Notes: generated by a model from the sequence alone, not told the origin. Numbered from the stretch's first letter, positions 42,844 through 51,146 are shown. The stretch is DNA of 64,000 nt from Rhodoplanes serenus (GCA_945861855.1 CAMAWG010000006.1:1-64000), one strand, 5' to 3'. Program-made: numbers and translations.

Positions 42844-44097
42844 GTGCTCACCGCCGCCCGCAACGACCTGCTCACCCGCGTCGGACCAGGCTCCCCGATG
42901 GGCGATCTGCTGCGCCGCTACTGGCAGCCGATCGGCGGCGCGAGCGAGTTTGAGAAGAACCCGGTCAAGCCGATCCGGCTGATGGGCGAGGACCTCGTCC
43001 TCTACAAGGATCTGAGCGGGACATTCGGCCTCGTCGACCGGCATTGCCCGCACCGCCGCGCCGACATGTCCTACGGCTGGGTCGAGGCGAGCGGCATCCG
43101 CTGCAGCTATCACGGCTGGCGCTACGACGAGACCGGCGCCTGCATCGACCAGCCCTACGAGGACACGACCAATCCGAAGCCCTCGAAGTCGGGCTGCGAG
43201 ATCAAGGCCTATCCGGTGCGCGAGTGCGCGGGGCTCTTGTGGGCCTACATGGGCCCGCTGCCCGCGCCGGAGCTGCCGGTGTGGGAGCCGTTCAACTGGA
43301 AGAACGGCTTCCGCGAGATCGTGCTGGCCGACGTGCCGTGCAACTGGTTCCAGGCCCAGGAGAACTCCATCGATCCGGTGCACTTCGAATGGATGCACGA
43401 CAACTGGTCGAACCGCATGAAGGGCGACGACCGGAACGCGCCGAAGCACCTCAAGCTGAAGTTCGAGGAGTTCGAGCACGGCTTCACCTACAAGCGCGTG
43501 CGCGAGGGGCAGAGCGAGGAAGACAAGTACTGGACCATCGGCCGCGTGGCGCTGTGGCCGAACGGCTTCTACCTTGGCCGCCATTTCGAATGGCGCGTGC
43601 CGGTGGACGACGAGAACACGCTGTCGGTTGCGTGGTTCTTCGTGCGGGTGCCGAAGGGCCGCGAGCCCTACGTGCAGAACTCCGTGCCGACCTGGAAAAG
43701 CCCGATCCGGGACGCGGATGGGCGCTGGATCACCAGCCATGTCATCAACCAGGACATCGTCGCTTGGGTCGGGCAGGGGGCGATCGCCGACCGCACGAAG
43801 GAGCATCTGCGTTCGAGCGACATCGGCATCACCATGATGCGCAACCGCTTCTTTGAGGAACTGGAGGCGATCCGGGAGGGCCGCGAGCCGAAGGGCGTGA
43901 TCCGCGATCCGGGCAAGGCACGGGCGGTCGATCTGCCCGACATGGCGCGCGAGCTGAACACCGAGGGCATTACGCTCGCGGAATTCGACGACGATCCCCT
44001 GCTGCGCCAGCGGCTCCGCGAATTCCGCCACCACTACGGCCAGCCGCCCGAGGTGCGGGCGGCGTTCGCCGAGGCGATGGGGATTGCGGCGACGTAA
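42844..44097 (+). CDS. Rieske aromatic ring-hydroxylating oxygenase, phthalate 4,5-dioxygenase type
   Basis: This 417-residue single-subunit oxygenase begins at GTG 42844, just after GGAGGG; the next residues, LTAARNDLLTRVGPG, are the usual start of this family. The Rieske cluster is C68-P-H70 and C87-x2-H90. The mononuclear iron site is DPVHFEWMHD with Asp177, His180 and His185. It resembles phthalate 4,5-dioxygenase and vanillate/O-demethylase-type enzymes, which need a separate FMN/2Fe-2S reductase. No such reductase gene is in the window. The likely reaction is hydroxylation or demethylation of an aromatic acid. Confidence 0.9.
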   Translation: MLTAARNDLLTRVGPGSPMGDLLRRYWQPIGGASEFEKNPVKPIRLMGEDLVLYKDLSGTFGLVDRHCPHRRADMSYGWVEASGIRCSYHGWRYDETGACIDQPYEDTTNPKPSKSGCEIKAYPVRECAGLLWAYMGPLPAPELPVWEPFNWKNGFREIVLADVPCNWFQAQENSIDPVHFEWMHDNWSNRMKGDDRNAPKHLKLKFEEFEHGFTYKRVREGQSEEDKYWTIGRVALWPNGFYLGRHFEWRVPVDDENTLSVAWFFVRVPKGREPYVQNSVPTWKSPIRDADGRWITSHVINQDIVAWVGQGAIADRTKEHLRSSDIGITMMRNRFFEELEAIREGREPKGVIRDPGKARAVDLPDMARELNTEGITLAEFDDDPLLRQRLREFRHHYGQPPEVRAAFAEAMGIAAT

Positions 44098-44123
44098 GCC
44101 ACGGCGACGTAAGCCTGTCGTTT

Positions 44124-44234
44124 GTCATTCCGGCCGAGCGAAGCGAGAGCCGGAATCCATAACCCCTGTGCTGATGACGTAGAGACAGGGATTATGGATT
44201 CCGGGTTCGCGCCTTCGGCGCGCCCCGGAATGAC
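44124..44234. repeat. Dispersed palindromic repeat, family B (second copy)
   Basis: The ends GTCATTCCGG and CCGGAATGAC, and the inner CCGGAATCCATA / TATGGATTCCGG, are the same as in 16835-16982. The variable middle is shorter. It lies between the convergent Rieske-oxygenase and DUF983 genes, where such elements could also end transcription. Confidence 0.85.
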
Positions 44235-44252
44235 GGCGGAGATATACGCCGG

Positions 44253-44690
44253 CTATTTTGCGGTCGCCACAAGACCGCCCGCCGGCGCCGCCCGATCCTT
44301 TTTCGCCTGCTCGAAGCCGTGCATCCCGAAGGCCCATTGCAGCCCGACGATCGCGCCCTTCACCGGCTGCAGCAGCGCCAGCGTTAGCACGACGACGGCG
44401 GCGGGCCAGAGCGTCATGCCGACCCAGAACGGCGGGGCGATGTGGGTCTCGACCAGCAGCACCAGCGGCACCAAGATGTGGCCGACGATCACGATCACCA
44501 CATAGGCCGGGAAATCGTCGGCGCGGTGATGGTGCAATTCCTCGCCGCAGGCCGGGCAATCGTCCGCGACCTTGAGGAAGGCGCGGAACATACGGCCCTT
44601 GCCGCAATGGGGGCAGCGGCCGAACAAGCCGCGTTTCATGGCCTCGATATTGGTCGGCGCGCTGCGCGCGTCATTTGTTTCCGCTGGCAC
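44253..44690 (-). CDS. DUF983-family zinc-ribbon membrane protein
   Basis: This 145-residue protein has an N-terminal zinc ribbon with CPHCGKGRMF and CPACGEEL pairs (residues about 26-50), followed by a polar linker and two transmembrane helices (YVVIVIVGHILVPLVLLV and the AAVVVLTLALL stretch). This is the DUF983 layout of proteobacteria. The open frame begins with GTG at 44690; ATG at 44639 (MKRGLFGRC) is an equally good start. DUF983 proteins often lie near cytochrome-oxidase genes, but none is seen here. The function is unknown. Confidence 0.82.
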   Translation of the reverse strand: MPAETNDARSAPTNIEAMKRGLFGRCPHCGKGRMFRAFLKVADDCPACGEELHHHRADDFPAYVVIVIVGHILVPLVLLVETHIAPPFWVGMTLWPAAVVVLTLALLQPVKGAIVGLQWAFGMHGFEQAKKDRAAPAGGLVATAK

Positions 44691-44799
44691 TGTTCATACC
44701 TCGACGTGCGCCGCCGGACGACGCGCTCCGCAGCAGACATAGGCGCGGCGGCGCGGCGTTGCCAGCCCTGCGGCAAATAGCAGGATTGCGCCGGACGCT

Positions 44800-45780
44800 C
44801 TACTTCGCCACCGCCGCCTTCAGGATCGGCGTCAGCCGGGCGATCTCGCCGTGCACCAGCTCGGCAAGCGCCTTCGGGCCGCGGCGGCCCGGTTCGGCGA
44901 CCGTGGCGCCGAGGCTCTCCAGCCGCGCGCGGACGGCGGGTTCGTCGAGCCCCTTGTTGAGCGCCTCCACCAGCTTGTCGACGACCGGCTTCGGCGTCCC
45001 CTTGGGCGCGAAGATCGCGTAGAACGGCGCACACTCGAACTGCGGGAGCCCTTGCTCCGCGGACGTCGGCACGTCAGGCAGCAACGGACTGCGCTTCTTG
45101 GCAGCGATGGCGAGCGCCTTGATCGATCCAGCCCGCACGTGCGGCAGCGGACCGAGGATGGGATCGCAGACGTAGTCGACCTGGCCGCCAAGCATCGCAT
45201 TGACGGCGGGCGCGGTGCCGCTGAACGGCACCAGGGTCGGCTTGATGCCGATGGCGCTGTTCAACAGCAGGCAGCCGATGTAGGACACCGAGCCGACGCC
45301 GGCATGCGCCATGTTCAGTTTGCTCTCGTTGGCCTTGGCGTAGGCGACGAACTCCTTCAACGTGTTCGGCGGCAGGTCCTTGCGCACCGCCAGGAGCTCC
45401 GGCTGTTCGGCGATCAACCCGATCGGTTCGAAGTCCTTTTCCGCGTCGTAGGCGAGATTGGGGTAGAATACGCCGGCCAGCGCGTTCGTCCCCAGGTGAC
45501 CGGAGATCAGGGTGTAACCATCGGCACTGGCGCGGGCGGCCCGGGTCGTGCCGGTGGTGCCGCCGGCGCCGGCGACGTTCTCCACCACGAACTGCTGGCC
45601 GAGATGGCGCGAGAAAATATCCGCCACAATGCGGCCGGTAATGTCGGCGGGGCCACCGGCGGCGAACGGCACGATCACCGTGCCGGCCCGGGTCGGATAG
45701 TTCTGCGCCTGCGTGCCGCCGATGCCGGTGAGCGCCAAGAACCCAAACGTGAGCACAAGCGAAAGCATGATCCGCTTCAT
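44800..45780 (-). CDS. Bug-family (TctC-like) periplasmic substrate-binding protein
   Basis: This 326-residue Bug protein has a signal peptide (MLSLVLTFGFLALTGIGGTQA, cleavage near residue 25), then NYPTRAGTVIVPFAAGGPADI and VVENVAGAGGTTG. The GxPxxxKLMVDVK end differs from its neighbours. Four other Bug sequences are in the window and none has a TctAB pair. It is the downstream partner of a VOC gene on the same strand, about 50 bases away, and could be co-transcribed with it. Confidence 0.92.
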   Translation of the reverse strand: MKRIMLSLVLTFGFLALTGIGGTQAQNYPTRAGTVIVPFAAGGPADITGRIVADIFSRHLGQQFVVENVAGAGGTTGTTRAARASADGYTLISGHLGTNALAGVFYPNLAYDAEKDFEPIGLIAEQPELLAVRKDLPPNTLKEFVAYAKANESKLNMAHAGVGSVSYIGCLLLNSAIGIKPTLVPFSGTAPAVNAMLGGQVDYVCDPILGPLPHVRAGSIKALAIAAKKRSPLLPDVPTSAEQGLPQFECAPFYAIFAPKGTPKPVVDKLVEALNKGLDEPAVRARLESLGATVAEPGRRGPKALAELVHGEIARLTPILKAAVAK

Positions 45781-45830
45781 TTCATTCCTCCCTGGAGTGC
45801 GACGCGAGACGTTGACGGCGCCTGCTGTAA

Positions 45831-46337
45831 TTATTTTTTCTTCCGCGCCGCCTGTTTCGGCTTCGCGGTCTTCTTGGCAACCTTCTTTCGCGCCGCGGCG
45901 CGTTTTGTCGCGGGCGTGAGCCCACCCTTGGCGTTCTTCACCTTGCCCTTCGTGAGCTGCCAGCCCTTCCAGTTGATGTCGAAGACGATGCCGTTGGGGT
46001 CGTAGAACTTGCGCTCGAAGCCTTCATCCTCGGGCTCGCCGAGATCGAAGAAGAACTTTCCGCCGGCCTTCTCGATCTGCTTCTGCTGCGCCGGCAGGTC
46101 ATCGCACTGAAATCCGAAGTGGTGGATGCCGGTCCAGCCCGGGGCCACGCCGGAGCCGACCTCACTCTTGTATTGCAGCAGCGCGAGATTCACCTCGCCG
46201 TCGCTCATGTAGATGCTCCAGGCGGTCTTGCCCTCGTGCTTCTTGGTGCGCGAAAGGCCGAACGCCTTTTCGTAGAAGTCGGCGGTGGCGTCGATGTCCT
46301 TCACGCAAAGCGCGATGTGGCGGATGCGGGCGGCCAT
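45831..46337 (-). CDS. VOC/glyoxalase-family protein with a basic Lys/Ala tail
   Basis: This 168-residue VOC protein has its domain at about 1-132: IRHIALCVKDIDATADFYEKAFG is the family opening, HHFGFQCDD at about 77-85 holds a metal-ligand His, and FYDPNGIVFDINW the last. After residue 135 the sequence becomes Lys-, Ala- and Arg-rich (AAARKKVAKKTAKPKQAARK), like histone-H1/AlgP-type DNA-binding tails. VOC enzymes with such tails are unusual. Start ATG 46337 is chosen from family length. It is divergent from the second MetE-like gene. Confidence 0.85.
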   Translation of the reverse strand: MAARIRHIALCVKDIDATADFYEKAFGLSRTKKHEGKTAWSIYMSDGEVNLALLQYKSEVGSGVAPGWTGIHHFGFQCDDLPAQQKQIEKAGGKFFFDLGEPEDEGFERKFYDPNGIVFDINWKGWQLTKGKVKNAKGGLTPATKRAAARKKVAKKTAKPKQAARKKK

Positions 46338-46533
46338 AGGGTGTCTCCGTCGTTGCAAGGCGTTGCCGTGGGAGTGTGCCAGCTTCGTGGCAGATATTCC
46401 ATAGGACAGCCCGATCGGGCATGATTGAAGCGCGCCATCCCGGAACGTTGTCTTCGTCGAAGCAGCGGGGTTTAATCCCCGCCCGAACCTTCCGAGTCTT
46501 GGCTCCGGGCCGATCCCTCCCACGGAAATCCTT

Positions 46534-47700
46534 ATGTCCCTGACCGAAGAGCGTCAACGCCGCATCCTCACCACCCATGTCGGCAGCCTGCCGCGCCCGC
46601 AATCGCTGTCGGCCAAGCTGTTCGCGCGCATGTCCGGCCAGAGTCACGATCCGAAGGCGCTGGCCGACGAGCTGCATCAGGCGGTCGGCGACATCGTCAG
46701 GAAGCAGGCCGAGCTCGGCGTCGATGTCGTCAGCGACGGCGAACTGTCGAAGACGAGCTTCCAGTACTACGTCACCGACCGGCTGAGCGGGCTCGAGCGG
46801 TTCACGCCGAAGCCGGGCGTGCGGACGACGCGGGAGAACCGCGCGTTCCCCACCTTCTACAAAGATGGATCGCATTCGGGCACGCAGCCGACGCGCTACG
46901 CCTGCACCGGTCCGCTGAAATATGCCGGGCACAAGCAGCTCGAGGCGGACATCGCCAACCTGAAGGCAGGGCTCAAGGGCGTGTCCTGCATCGACATGTT
47001 CATGCCGTCGGTTTCGCCGTCGAGCTGCGTCGGCCTGATGGAAAACCGTCATTACCGCGACGACGAGGAGCATCTTTATGCGGTGGCGGAGGCCTTGCGC
47101 GAGGAGTACCAGGCGATCGTCGCGGCGGGCTTCATCGTCCAGATCGACGATCCGCGGCTGGCGATGAACTACATGCTCAATCCCGAGACGACGGTGGAGC
47201 AGCACCGCGCATGGGCGGCCAAACGGATCGCGGCGCTCAACCATGCGCTGCGCGGCATCCCGCCGGACCGCGTTCGGCACCACACCTGCTACGGCATCAA
47301 CATGGGCCCGCGAACGAGCGATTTCGAATTGAAGCACCTCGCCGATCTGATCGTCACCATCAATGCGGACTACTATTCTTTCGAGATGGCGAACCCGCGC
47401 CACGAGCACGAATGGAAGGTCTGGGAAAACGTCAAGCTGCCGGACGGCAAGGTGCTGATGCCGGGCTGCATCACCCATGCATCGGTGATCGTCGAGCATC
47501 CGGAGCTGGTGGCCGAGCGCGTTCTCCGGCTGGCGCGGATCATCGGCCGCGAGCGGGTGATGGCGAGTTCGGACTGCGGCTTTGCCTCGACGATCAATGT
47601 CGATGAGCCGCCCGAGATCGAGCCGGAGATCGTCTGGGCCAAGTTCGAAAGCCTGGCCGAGGGCGCGCGTCTGGCGAGCCGCGCGCTTTGGAAAGCCTGA
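46534..47700 (+). CDS. MetE-like cobalamin-independent methionine synthase family protein (second copy)
   Basis: This 388-residue paralogue of the protein at 33252 has exactly the same length. The opening RILTTHVGSLPRP is shared, and HHTCYG, SSDCGFAS and the NPRHEHEW segment are conserved. The catalytic half of MetE is present, with its zinc-site Cys and His; the N-terminal MetE half is absent. It probably acts as a methyltransferase on a small molecule. The gene is followed 28 bases later by a deacetylase-like gene on the same strand, so the two form an operon. Confidence 0.85.
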   Translation: MSLTEERQRRILTTHVGSLPRPQSLSAKLFARMSGQSHDPKALADELHQAVGDIVRKQAELGVDVVSDGELSKTSFQYYVTDRLSGLERFTPKPGVRTTRENRAFPTFYKDGSHSGTQPTRYACTGPLKYAGHKQLEADIANLKAGLKGVSCIDMFMPSVSPSSCVGLMENRHYRDDEEHLYAVAEALREEYQAIVAAGFIVQIDDPRLAMNYMLNPETTVEQHRAWAAKRIAALNHALRGIPPDRVRHHTCYGINMGPRTSDFELKHLADLIVTINADYYSFEMANPRHEHEWKVWENVKLPDGKVLMPGCITHASVIVEHPELVAERVLRLARIIGRERVMASSDCGFASTINVDEPPEIEPEIVWAKFESLAEGARLASRALWKA

Positions 47701-47728
47701 CCGCAATCCTGCCGGACGGAGACATCCG

Positions 47729-48637
47729 ATGCTGACGCTGCCCAAGCACAACCGCTACGACTATTCGGTGATCGGCGAGCGCAAGGACTATTCCTGGCCC
47801 GGCGGTAAGCGGCTCGCCTTCTGCACCACCACCAACATCGAGGTCTATGCCTATCGCAAGGGCACGGGCTGGGACCCGGCAAAGAAGGGCGAGCCGCAGC
47901 AGCAGCGCAATTATTCCTGGCGCGACTACGGCAACCGCGTCGGCATCTGGCGGCTGTTCGATCTGTTCGAGCAATTCAAGCTGCCGGCGTCGCACAACAT
48001 CAATTCGATGCTGTACGAGTACCATCCGCAGATCACCGACAGGATCAGGGCGCGCGGCGACGAGGTGGTCGGCCACGGCCGCACCAACGCCGAGCGTCAG
48101 GGCGATCTCTGGGAGCTCGACGAGAAGCGGTTGATCGACGACGTGACCGCCGAGATTTTGAAGCGCGAGGGCAGGCCGCCGAAGGGCTGGATGGGTCCGG
48201 CTGCGGCGGAAAGCAATGTCACGATCGATCTGTTGAAGGAGGCCGGCTACAAATATGTGATGGACTGGCCGGCGGACGACCAGCCGTTCTGGCTCAGGAC
48301 GCGCGCGGGGCCGATCCTGTCGGTGCCCTATCCGGCGGAGCTGAACGATTCCGCCTCGATCATCCACCGCGAGAACACCGCGAGCCAATTCGCCGACATG
48401 ATCGTCGATTGCTTCGACGAGATGGTCGAGCAATGCGTCGCCAACCCGCTGGTGATGACGCTGTCGCTGCATCCCTTCGTGGTCGGCCAGCCGTTCCGGC
48501 TGCCGTCGCTGCGCAAGGCGCTCAAGCATTGCGTCGAGCATCCGAAAAAAGACCGGGTGTGGTGGACGCGGCCCGGCGAGGTGGCGGACTATTGCTATGC
48601 GCTGCCGCCGGGGACGATTCCGGGCGAGGGGCCGTAG
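47729..48637 (+). CDS. Polysaccharide deacetylase-family (PuuE-like) hydrolase
   Basis: This 302-residue protein resembles the NodB-homology enzymes of the PuuE/allantoinase-like group that act on small amide substrates, not on polysaccharide. TTTNIEVYAYRKG is at about 29-41, and the metal-binding region GHGRTNAE at about 113-120 replaces the canonical H-x3-H motif. Late His residues sit in SLHPFVVGQP. Start ATG 47729 is chosen from family length. It is 28 bases downstream of the MetE-like gene. It may hydrolyse a ring amide or imide, but the substrate is unknown. Confidence 0.75.
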   Translation: MLTLPKHNRYDYSVIGERKDYSWPGGKRLAFCTTTNIEVYAYRKGTGWDPAKKGEPQQQRNYSWRDYGNRVGIWRLFDLFEQFKLPASHNINSMLYEYHPQITDRIRARGDEVVGHGRTNAERQGDLWELDEKRLIDDVTAEILKREGRPPKGWMGPAAAESNVTIDLLKEAGYKYVMDWPADDQPFWLRTRAGPILSVPYPAELNDSASIIHRENTASQFADMIVDCFDEMVEQCVANPLVMTLSLHPFVVGQPFRLPSLRKALKHCVEHPKKDRVWWTRPGEVADYCYALPPGTIPGEGP

Positions 48638-48669
48638 AGCTAATTCAGGGCAGCAACGCGCTCCGTTCA

Positions 48670-48693
48670 CCTCTCCCCGCTTGCGGGGAGAGG
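48670..48693. terminator. Hairpin after the deacetylase-like gene
   Basis: CCTCTCCCCGC (48670-48680) pairs perfectly with GCGGGGAGAGG (48683-48693) across a 2-base loop. There is no T-run, so termination is uncertain. The sequence is nearly the same as the hairpin at 25362-25389, which suggests a small repeat used in different places. Confidence 0.45.
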
Positions 48694-48796
48694 GAGTGTG
48701 CTGCCGGTGCCGCAGCCGCTGCGCTTAAGAGCGAGGTTGGCGTTCGACGCGCCACGGTCTATCGTCGCCACAAATTCGTATCAGGGAGAGATCGTC

Positions 48797-49789
48797 ATGG
48801 CCCAATCATTGCCCCAGCGCCCAATCGGAAAATCCGGCATCAATGCCTCGGCCATCGGGCTCGGCTGCATGTCGTTTTCCGGCGTCTACGGCGCGAGCGA
48901 CGACGCGGCGGCGACGGCGCTCATTCACGAGGCGCTCGAAGCGGGCATCACCATGCTCGACTCCTCCGACGCCTACGGCAAGGGCCACAACGAGACGCTG
49001 CTTGGCCAGGCGCTCAAGGGCCGGCGGTCGGGCGTGGTGCTCGCCACCAAGTTCGGCAACCTCGGCGGCGCCGGGGGAAAATTCGCCGACGGCCGGCCGG
49101 AGTTCGTGATCAGCTCCTGCGAGGCAAGCCTGAAGCGCCTCGCCGTCGATACCATCGACCTCTACTACGCCCACCGCATCGACCCGACCGTGCCGATCGA
49201 GGACACTGTCGGCGCGATGGCCCGGCTCGTGGAGCAGGGCAAGGTGCGGGCGCTCGGCTTGAGTGAAGCATCGCCCAAGACGATTGCGCGCGCCCACAAG
49301 GTGCATCCGATCGCCGCCGTGCAGAACGAGTTCTCGCTGCTCTACCGCGAGCAGGCCGACGACACGCGCAAGACCACCCGCGAGCTCGGCATTTCGTTCG
49401 TGGCCTATGCGCCGCTCGGGCGGGGGCTGCTCACCTCCGACATCGCCGATCCCGCGACCCTGACTGACGGCGACACGCGCAAGCGCCAGCCGCGCTACGC
49501 CGGCGACAATCTCGCGCACAACCGCGCGTTGGCGCAGAAGGTTGAGGCGATCGCCAAGCGCAAGGGCTGCACGCCCGCGCAGCTCGCGCTCGCCTGGGTG
49601 CTGGCGCAGGGAACGGATGTGATTCCGATCCCCGGCACCAAGCAGAAGAAGCGCTTGCTGGAAAATATCGGCGCGCTGAACGTGACGCTCTCGGACGGCG
49701 AGCTTGCGGAGATTTCGAGCGCGGTGCCTGCCGGCGCCGTCAAGGGCACGCGGTATCCGGAAGGACAGATGGCGAGCCTGTATATCTAG
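48797..49789 (+). CDS. Aldo/keto reductase
   Basis: This 330-residue NADPH-dependent aldo/keto reductase resembles the AKR13/YajO-like group. The catalytic tetrad is Asp55, Tyr60, Lys85 and His126 (DSSDAYGKG, LATKFG, YYAHRID). The C-terminal GTKQKKRLLENIGAL binds the NADPH phosphate. Start ATG 48797 follows GGGAGAG. It reduces aldehydes or ketones, possibly detoxifying carbonyl products of catabolism. It stands alone after the hairpin-bearing gap; the 158 bases before it hold no other gene. Confidence 0.92.
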   Translation: MAQSLPQRPIGKSGINASAIGLGCMSFSGVYGASDDAAATALIHEALEAGITMLDSSDAYGKGHNETLLGQALKGRRSGVVLATKFGNLGGAGGKFADGRPEFVISSCEASLKRLAVDTIDLYYAHRIDPTVPIEDTVGAMARLVEQGKVRALGLSEASPKTIARAHKVHPIAAVQNEFSLLYREQADDTRKTTRELGISFVAYAPLGRGLLTSDIADPATLTDGDTRKRQPRYAGDNLAHNRALAQKVEAIAKRKGCTPAQLALAWVLAQGTDVIPIPGTKQKKRLLENIGALNVTLSDGELAEISSAVPAGAVKGTRYPEGQMASLYI

Positions 49790-49836
49790 GCTCGCCATCG
49801 GAATCGTTGCGTTTGCCCGCGGTTGCGCGGCGGCGG

Positions 49837-50151
49837 TTAGTTCTCGATGACCGCCCGCTTCAGCGGATAGGCCGCGCTGTCGTACAGGAAACGGATTTCC
49901 TGGACGCCGAAACGCGCCTCCTCGACCTCGAGATAGGCGCCCAGCAGCACTGCGGAAGGAATCTGCTCGATGGCGAATTGCAGCGCCTCGGCGGCGGTGT
50001 CGAAGCGCTTGTAGGTCACACGGCCCCGGCCCTTCTTAATGCGGCTCGGATACAGCTCCGCCGGAGCGTTGTAGTCGAAACCGTTCAGGTCGCGCACCTG
50101 CTTCTGCGCCTGGTCGCGCACGCGGTTCAGCGACTGCGTTTCGTGTGACAT
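49837..50151 (-). CDS. Conserved hypothetical protein, 104 aa
   Basis: This 104-residue protein (MSHETQSLNRVRDQAQKQVRDLNG) has no recognised domain. It mixes alpha and beta segments, including RVTYKRFDTAAEALQFAIEQIP, and a terminal RFGVQEIRFLYDS. Codon use and length support a real gene, and the frame is intact. It is divergent from the small gene group starting at 50513, separated by about 360 bases that carry a palindrome. A housekeeping or stress role common to its order is a guess. Confidence 0.65.
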   Translation of the reverse strand: MSHETQSLNRVRDQAQKQVRDLNGFDYNAPAELYPSRIKKGRGRVTYKRFDTAAEALQFAIEQIPSAVLLGAYLEVEEARFGVQEIRFLYDSAAYPLKRAVIEN

Positions 50152-50512
50152 CGGTTGCTCCTCAATGACGTGACGACGATAAGTGGCGCCGAGATCGGGC
50201 GCCGGGATTTGGCGTTCGAAACCGTTCGAACGAATTCGCCAAATAAAGACGAAATATAATCTGAACGGGGATCATCCAAATTACCTGCACTATATAGTGC
50301 CGAATGACCTCAAAACCAGAGGTTCTTTCGACAATTCTGGCGGCCCCGGCCGCAGTACGATCTACCGTCCTTGTATTCGGGCGCCGATAGGCCGATAATA
50401 CGAACAACAGCCGCGAAATTCGGACACGAGAGAGAACCGCGAAGCAACGCTCGCGGGCAAAGCCCTCACTCCTGTCTTCATGCCTTCATCTTTCGCGGGC
50501 TGAGGAACGTTC
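50152..50512. other. Intergenic region of 361 bases with a perfect palindrome
   Basis: This gap separates two divergent small-gene groups. Two features stand out. GCACTATATAGTGC at 50287-50300 is a perfect 14-bp palindrome, likely a regulator site. An AT-rich block, AAATAAAGACGAAATATAATC, lies around 50239-50260. A possible short minus-strand frame (50162-50407) has no coding character. The region probably holds promoters for the genes at 50151 (minus) and 50513 (plus). No start sites can be fixed. Confidence 0.45.
50287..50300. promoter_or_regulatory. Perfect 14-bp palindrome, candidate regulator site
   Basis: GCACTATATAGTGC is an exact inverted repeat of 14 bases in the middle of a divergent intergenic region. 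It lies 136 bases from the minus-strand start and 213 from the plus-strand start. The binding protein is unknown. Confidence 0.4.
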
Positions 50513-50611
50513 ATGATCAATAAATACCTCGCGGCGCTGATCGTGCTGCTGGCGCGCTTTGCGACAGCGGCGGCGGCCCGCACCAAGGCGGCGGCGACCA
50601 AGCCGGTCTAG
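50513..50611 (+). CDS. Tiny hydrophobic peptide, 32 aa
   Basis: A 32-codon frame begins at ATG 50513, after GAGGAACG (50502-50509), and ends with TAG 50609-50611. The sequence MINKYLAALIVLLARFATAA forms one hydrophobic helix and continues with a basic Ala/Lys/Thr tail. It ends 18 bases before the next gene start, as in an operon. It is too short for the usual ORF filters and could be a small membrane peptide or a leader; the Shine-Dalgarno and spacing are the only support. Confidence 0.4.
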   Translation: MINKYLAALIVLLARFATAAAARTKAAATKPV

Positions 50612-50629
50612 CGAAAAGGACATTTCACG

Positions 50630-50848
50630 ATGCACAAGTTCAACGTCGGTCAATCCGTCGATCTCCTGACCACCGTGCTTCGGCCTTCGGCCGCGGGCGC
50701 GTATGAAATCCGCCACCTCGTGCCGGCACCCGACGGCAGCCCGGAAAATCCGCGCTACCGCATCAAGAACATCGCCGAGAAGCACGAGCGCGTGGCGTCC
50801 GAAAGCGAGCTGACGCTGTCGCGGCACGCCGAGGTGATTTTTTCCTGA
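50630..50848 (+). CDS. Conserved hypothetical protein, 72 aa
   Basis: This 72-residue protein begins MHKFNVGQSVDLLTTVLRPSAAG. The segments YEIRHLVPAPDG and PRYRIKNIAEKHERVASESELTL form a small beta-rich fold like SH3-type barrels of rhizobial hypothetical proteins. It follows AAAAGGA 8-14 bases upstream. It is the second gene of a small plus-strand group, with DUF1488 34 bases after. A similar role for the whole group is likely but unknown. Confidence 0.65.
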   Translation: MHKFNVGQSVDLLTTVLRPSAAGAYEIRHLVPAPDGSPENPRYRIKNIAEKHERVASESELTLSRHAEVIFS

Positions 50849-50882
50849 CGCTTCATGCTGCTGCCCGGAAGGCAGGTCGCTC

Positions 50883-51146
50883 ATGTCATTGAACTTCCCC
50901 AACCTCAGCCGCAGCTACGATTCGACGCGGCACGCCGTCCGGTTCTGGGGCTACGACAGCGCGATGGAAACCTCGTTCTTCGTCATGGCGGATGCCCTGC
51001 GGCATCTGCAGCCGGGCATCCGGCCCGACGAGGAAAGCCTGCTGCAGGCGTTCGATACCAACCGCGAGCTGATCTGCGCCGCCGCGACGAAGGTCTACAA
51101 GCGCGGCAACAAGGGCTCCTACGATCTGGGGCCGACCAATTTTTAA
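50883..51146 (+). CDS. DUF1488-family protein
   Basis: This 87-residue protein has the DUF1488 opening SLNFPNLSRSYDSTRHAVRFWGYDSAME, then SFFVMADALRHL and the family end YKRGNKGSYDLGPTNF. Members are small cytoplasmic proteins of Alpha- and Gammaproteobacteria without a known function. Start ATG 50883 is supported by an upstream GGAAGG. It follows the 72-aa gene on the same strand and is separated from the YqgE gene by about 95 bases. Confidence 0.8.
   Translation: MSLNFPNLSRSYDSTRHAVRFWGYDSAMETSFFVMADALRHLQPGIRPDEESLLQAFDTNRELICAAATKVYKRGNKGSYDLGPTNF

Noticed and set aside
50162-50407. Minus-strand frame of 81 codons
   Set aside because: It crosses the AT-rich regulatory gap and the 14-bp palindrome, has no coding character, and lies where promoters of two divergent groups are expected.
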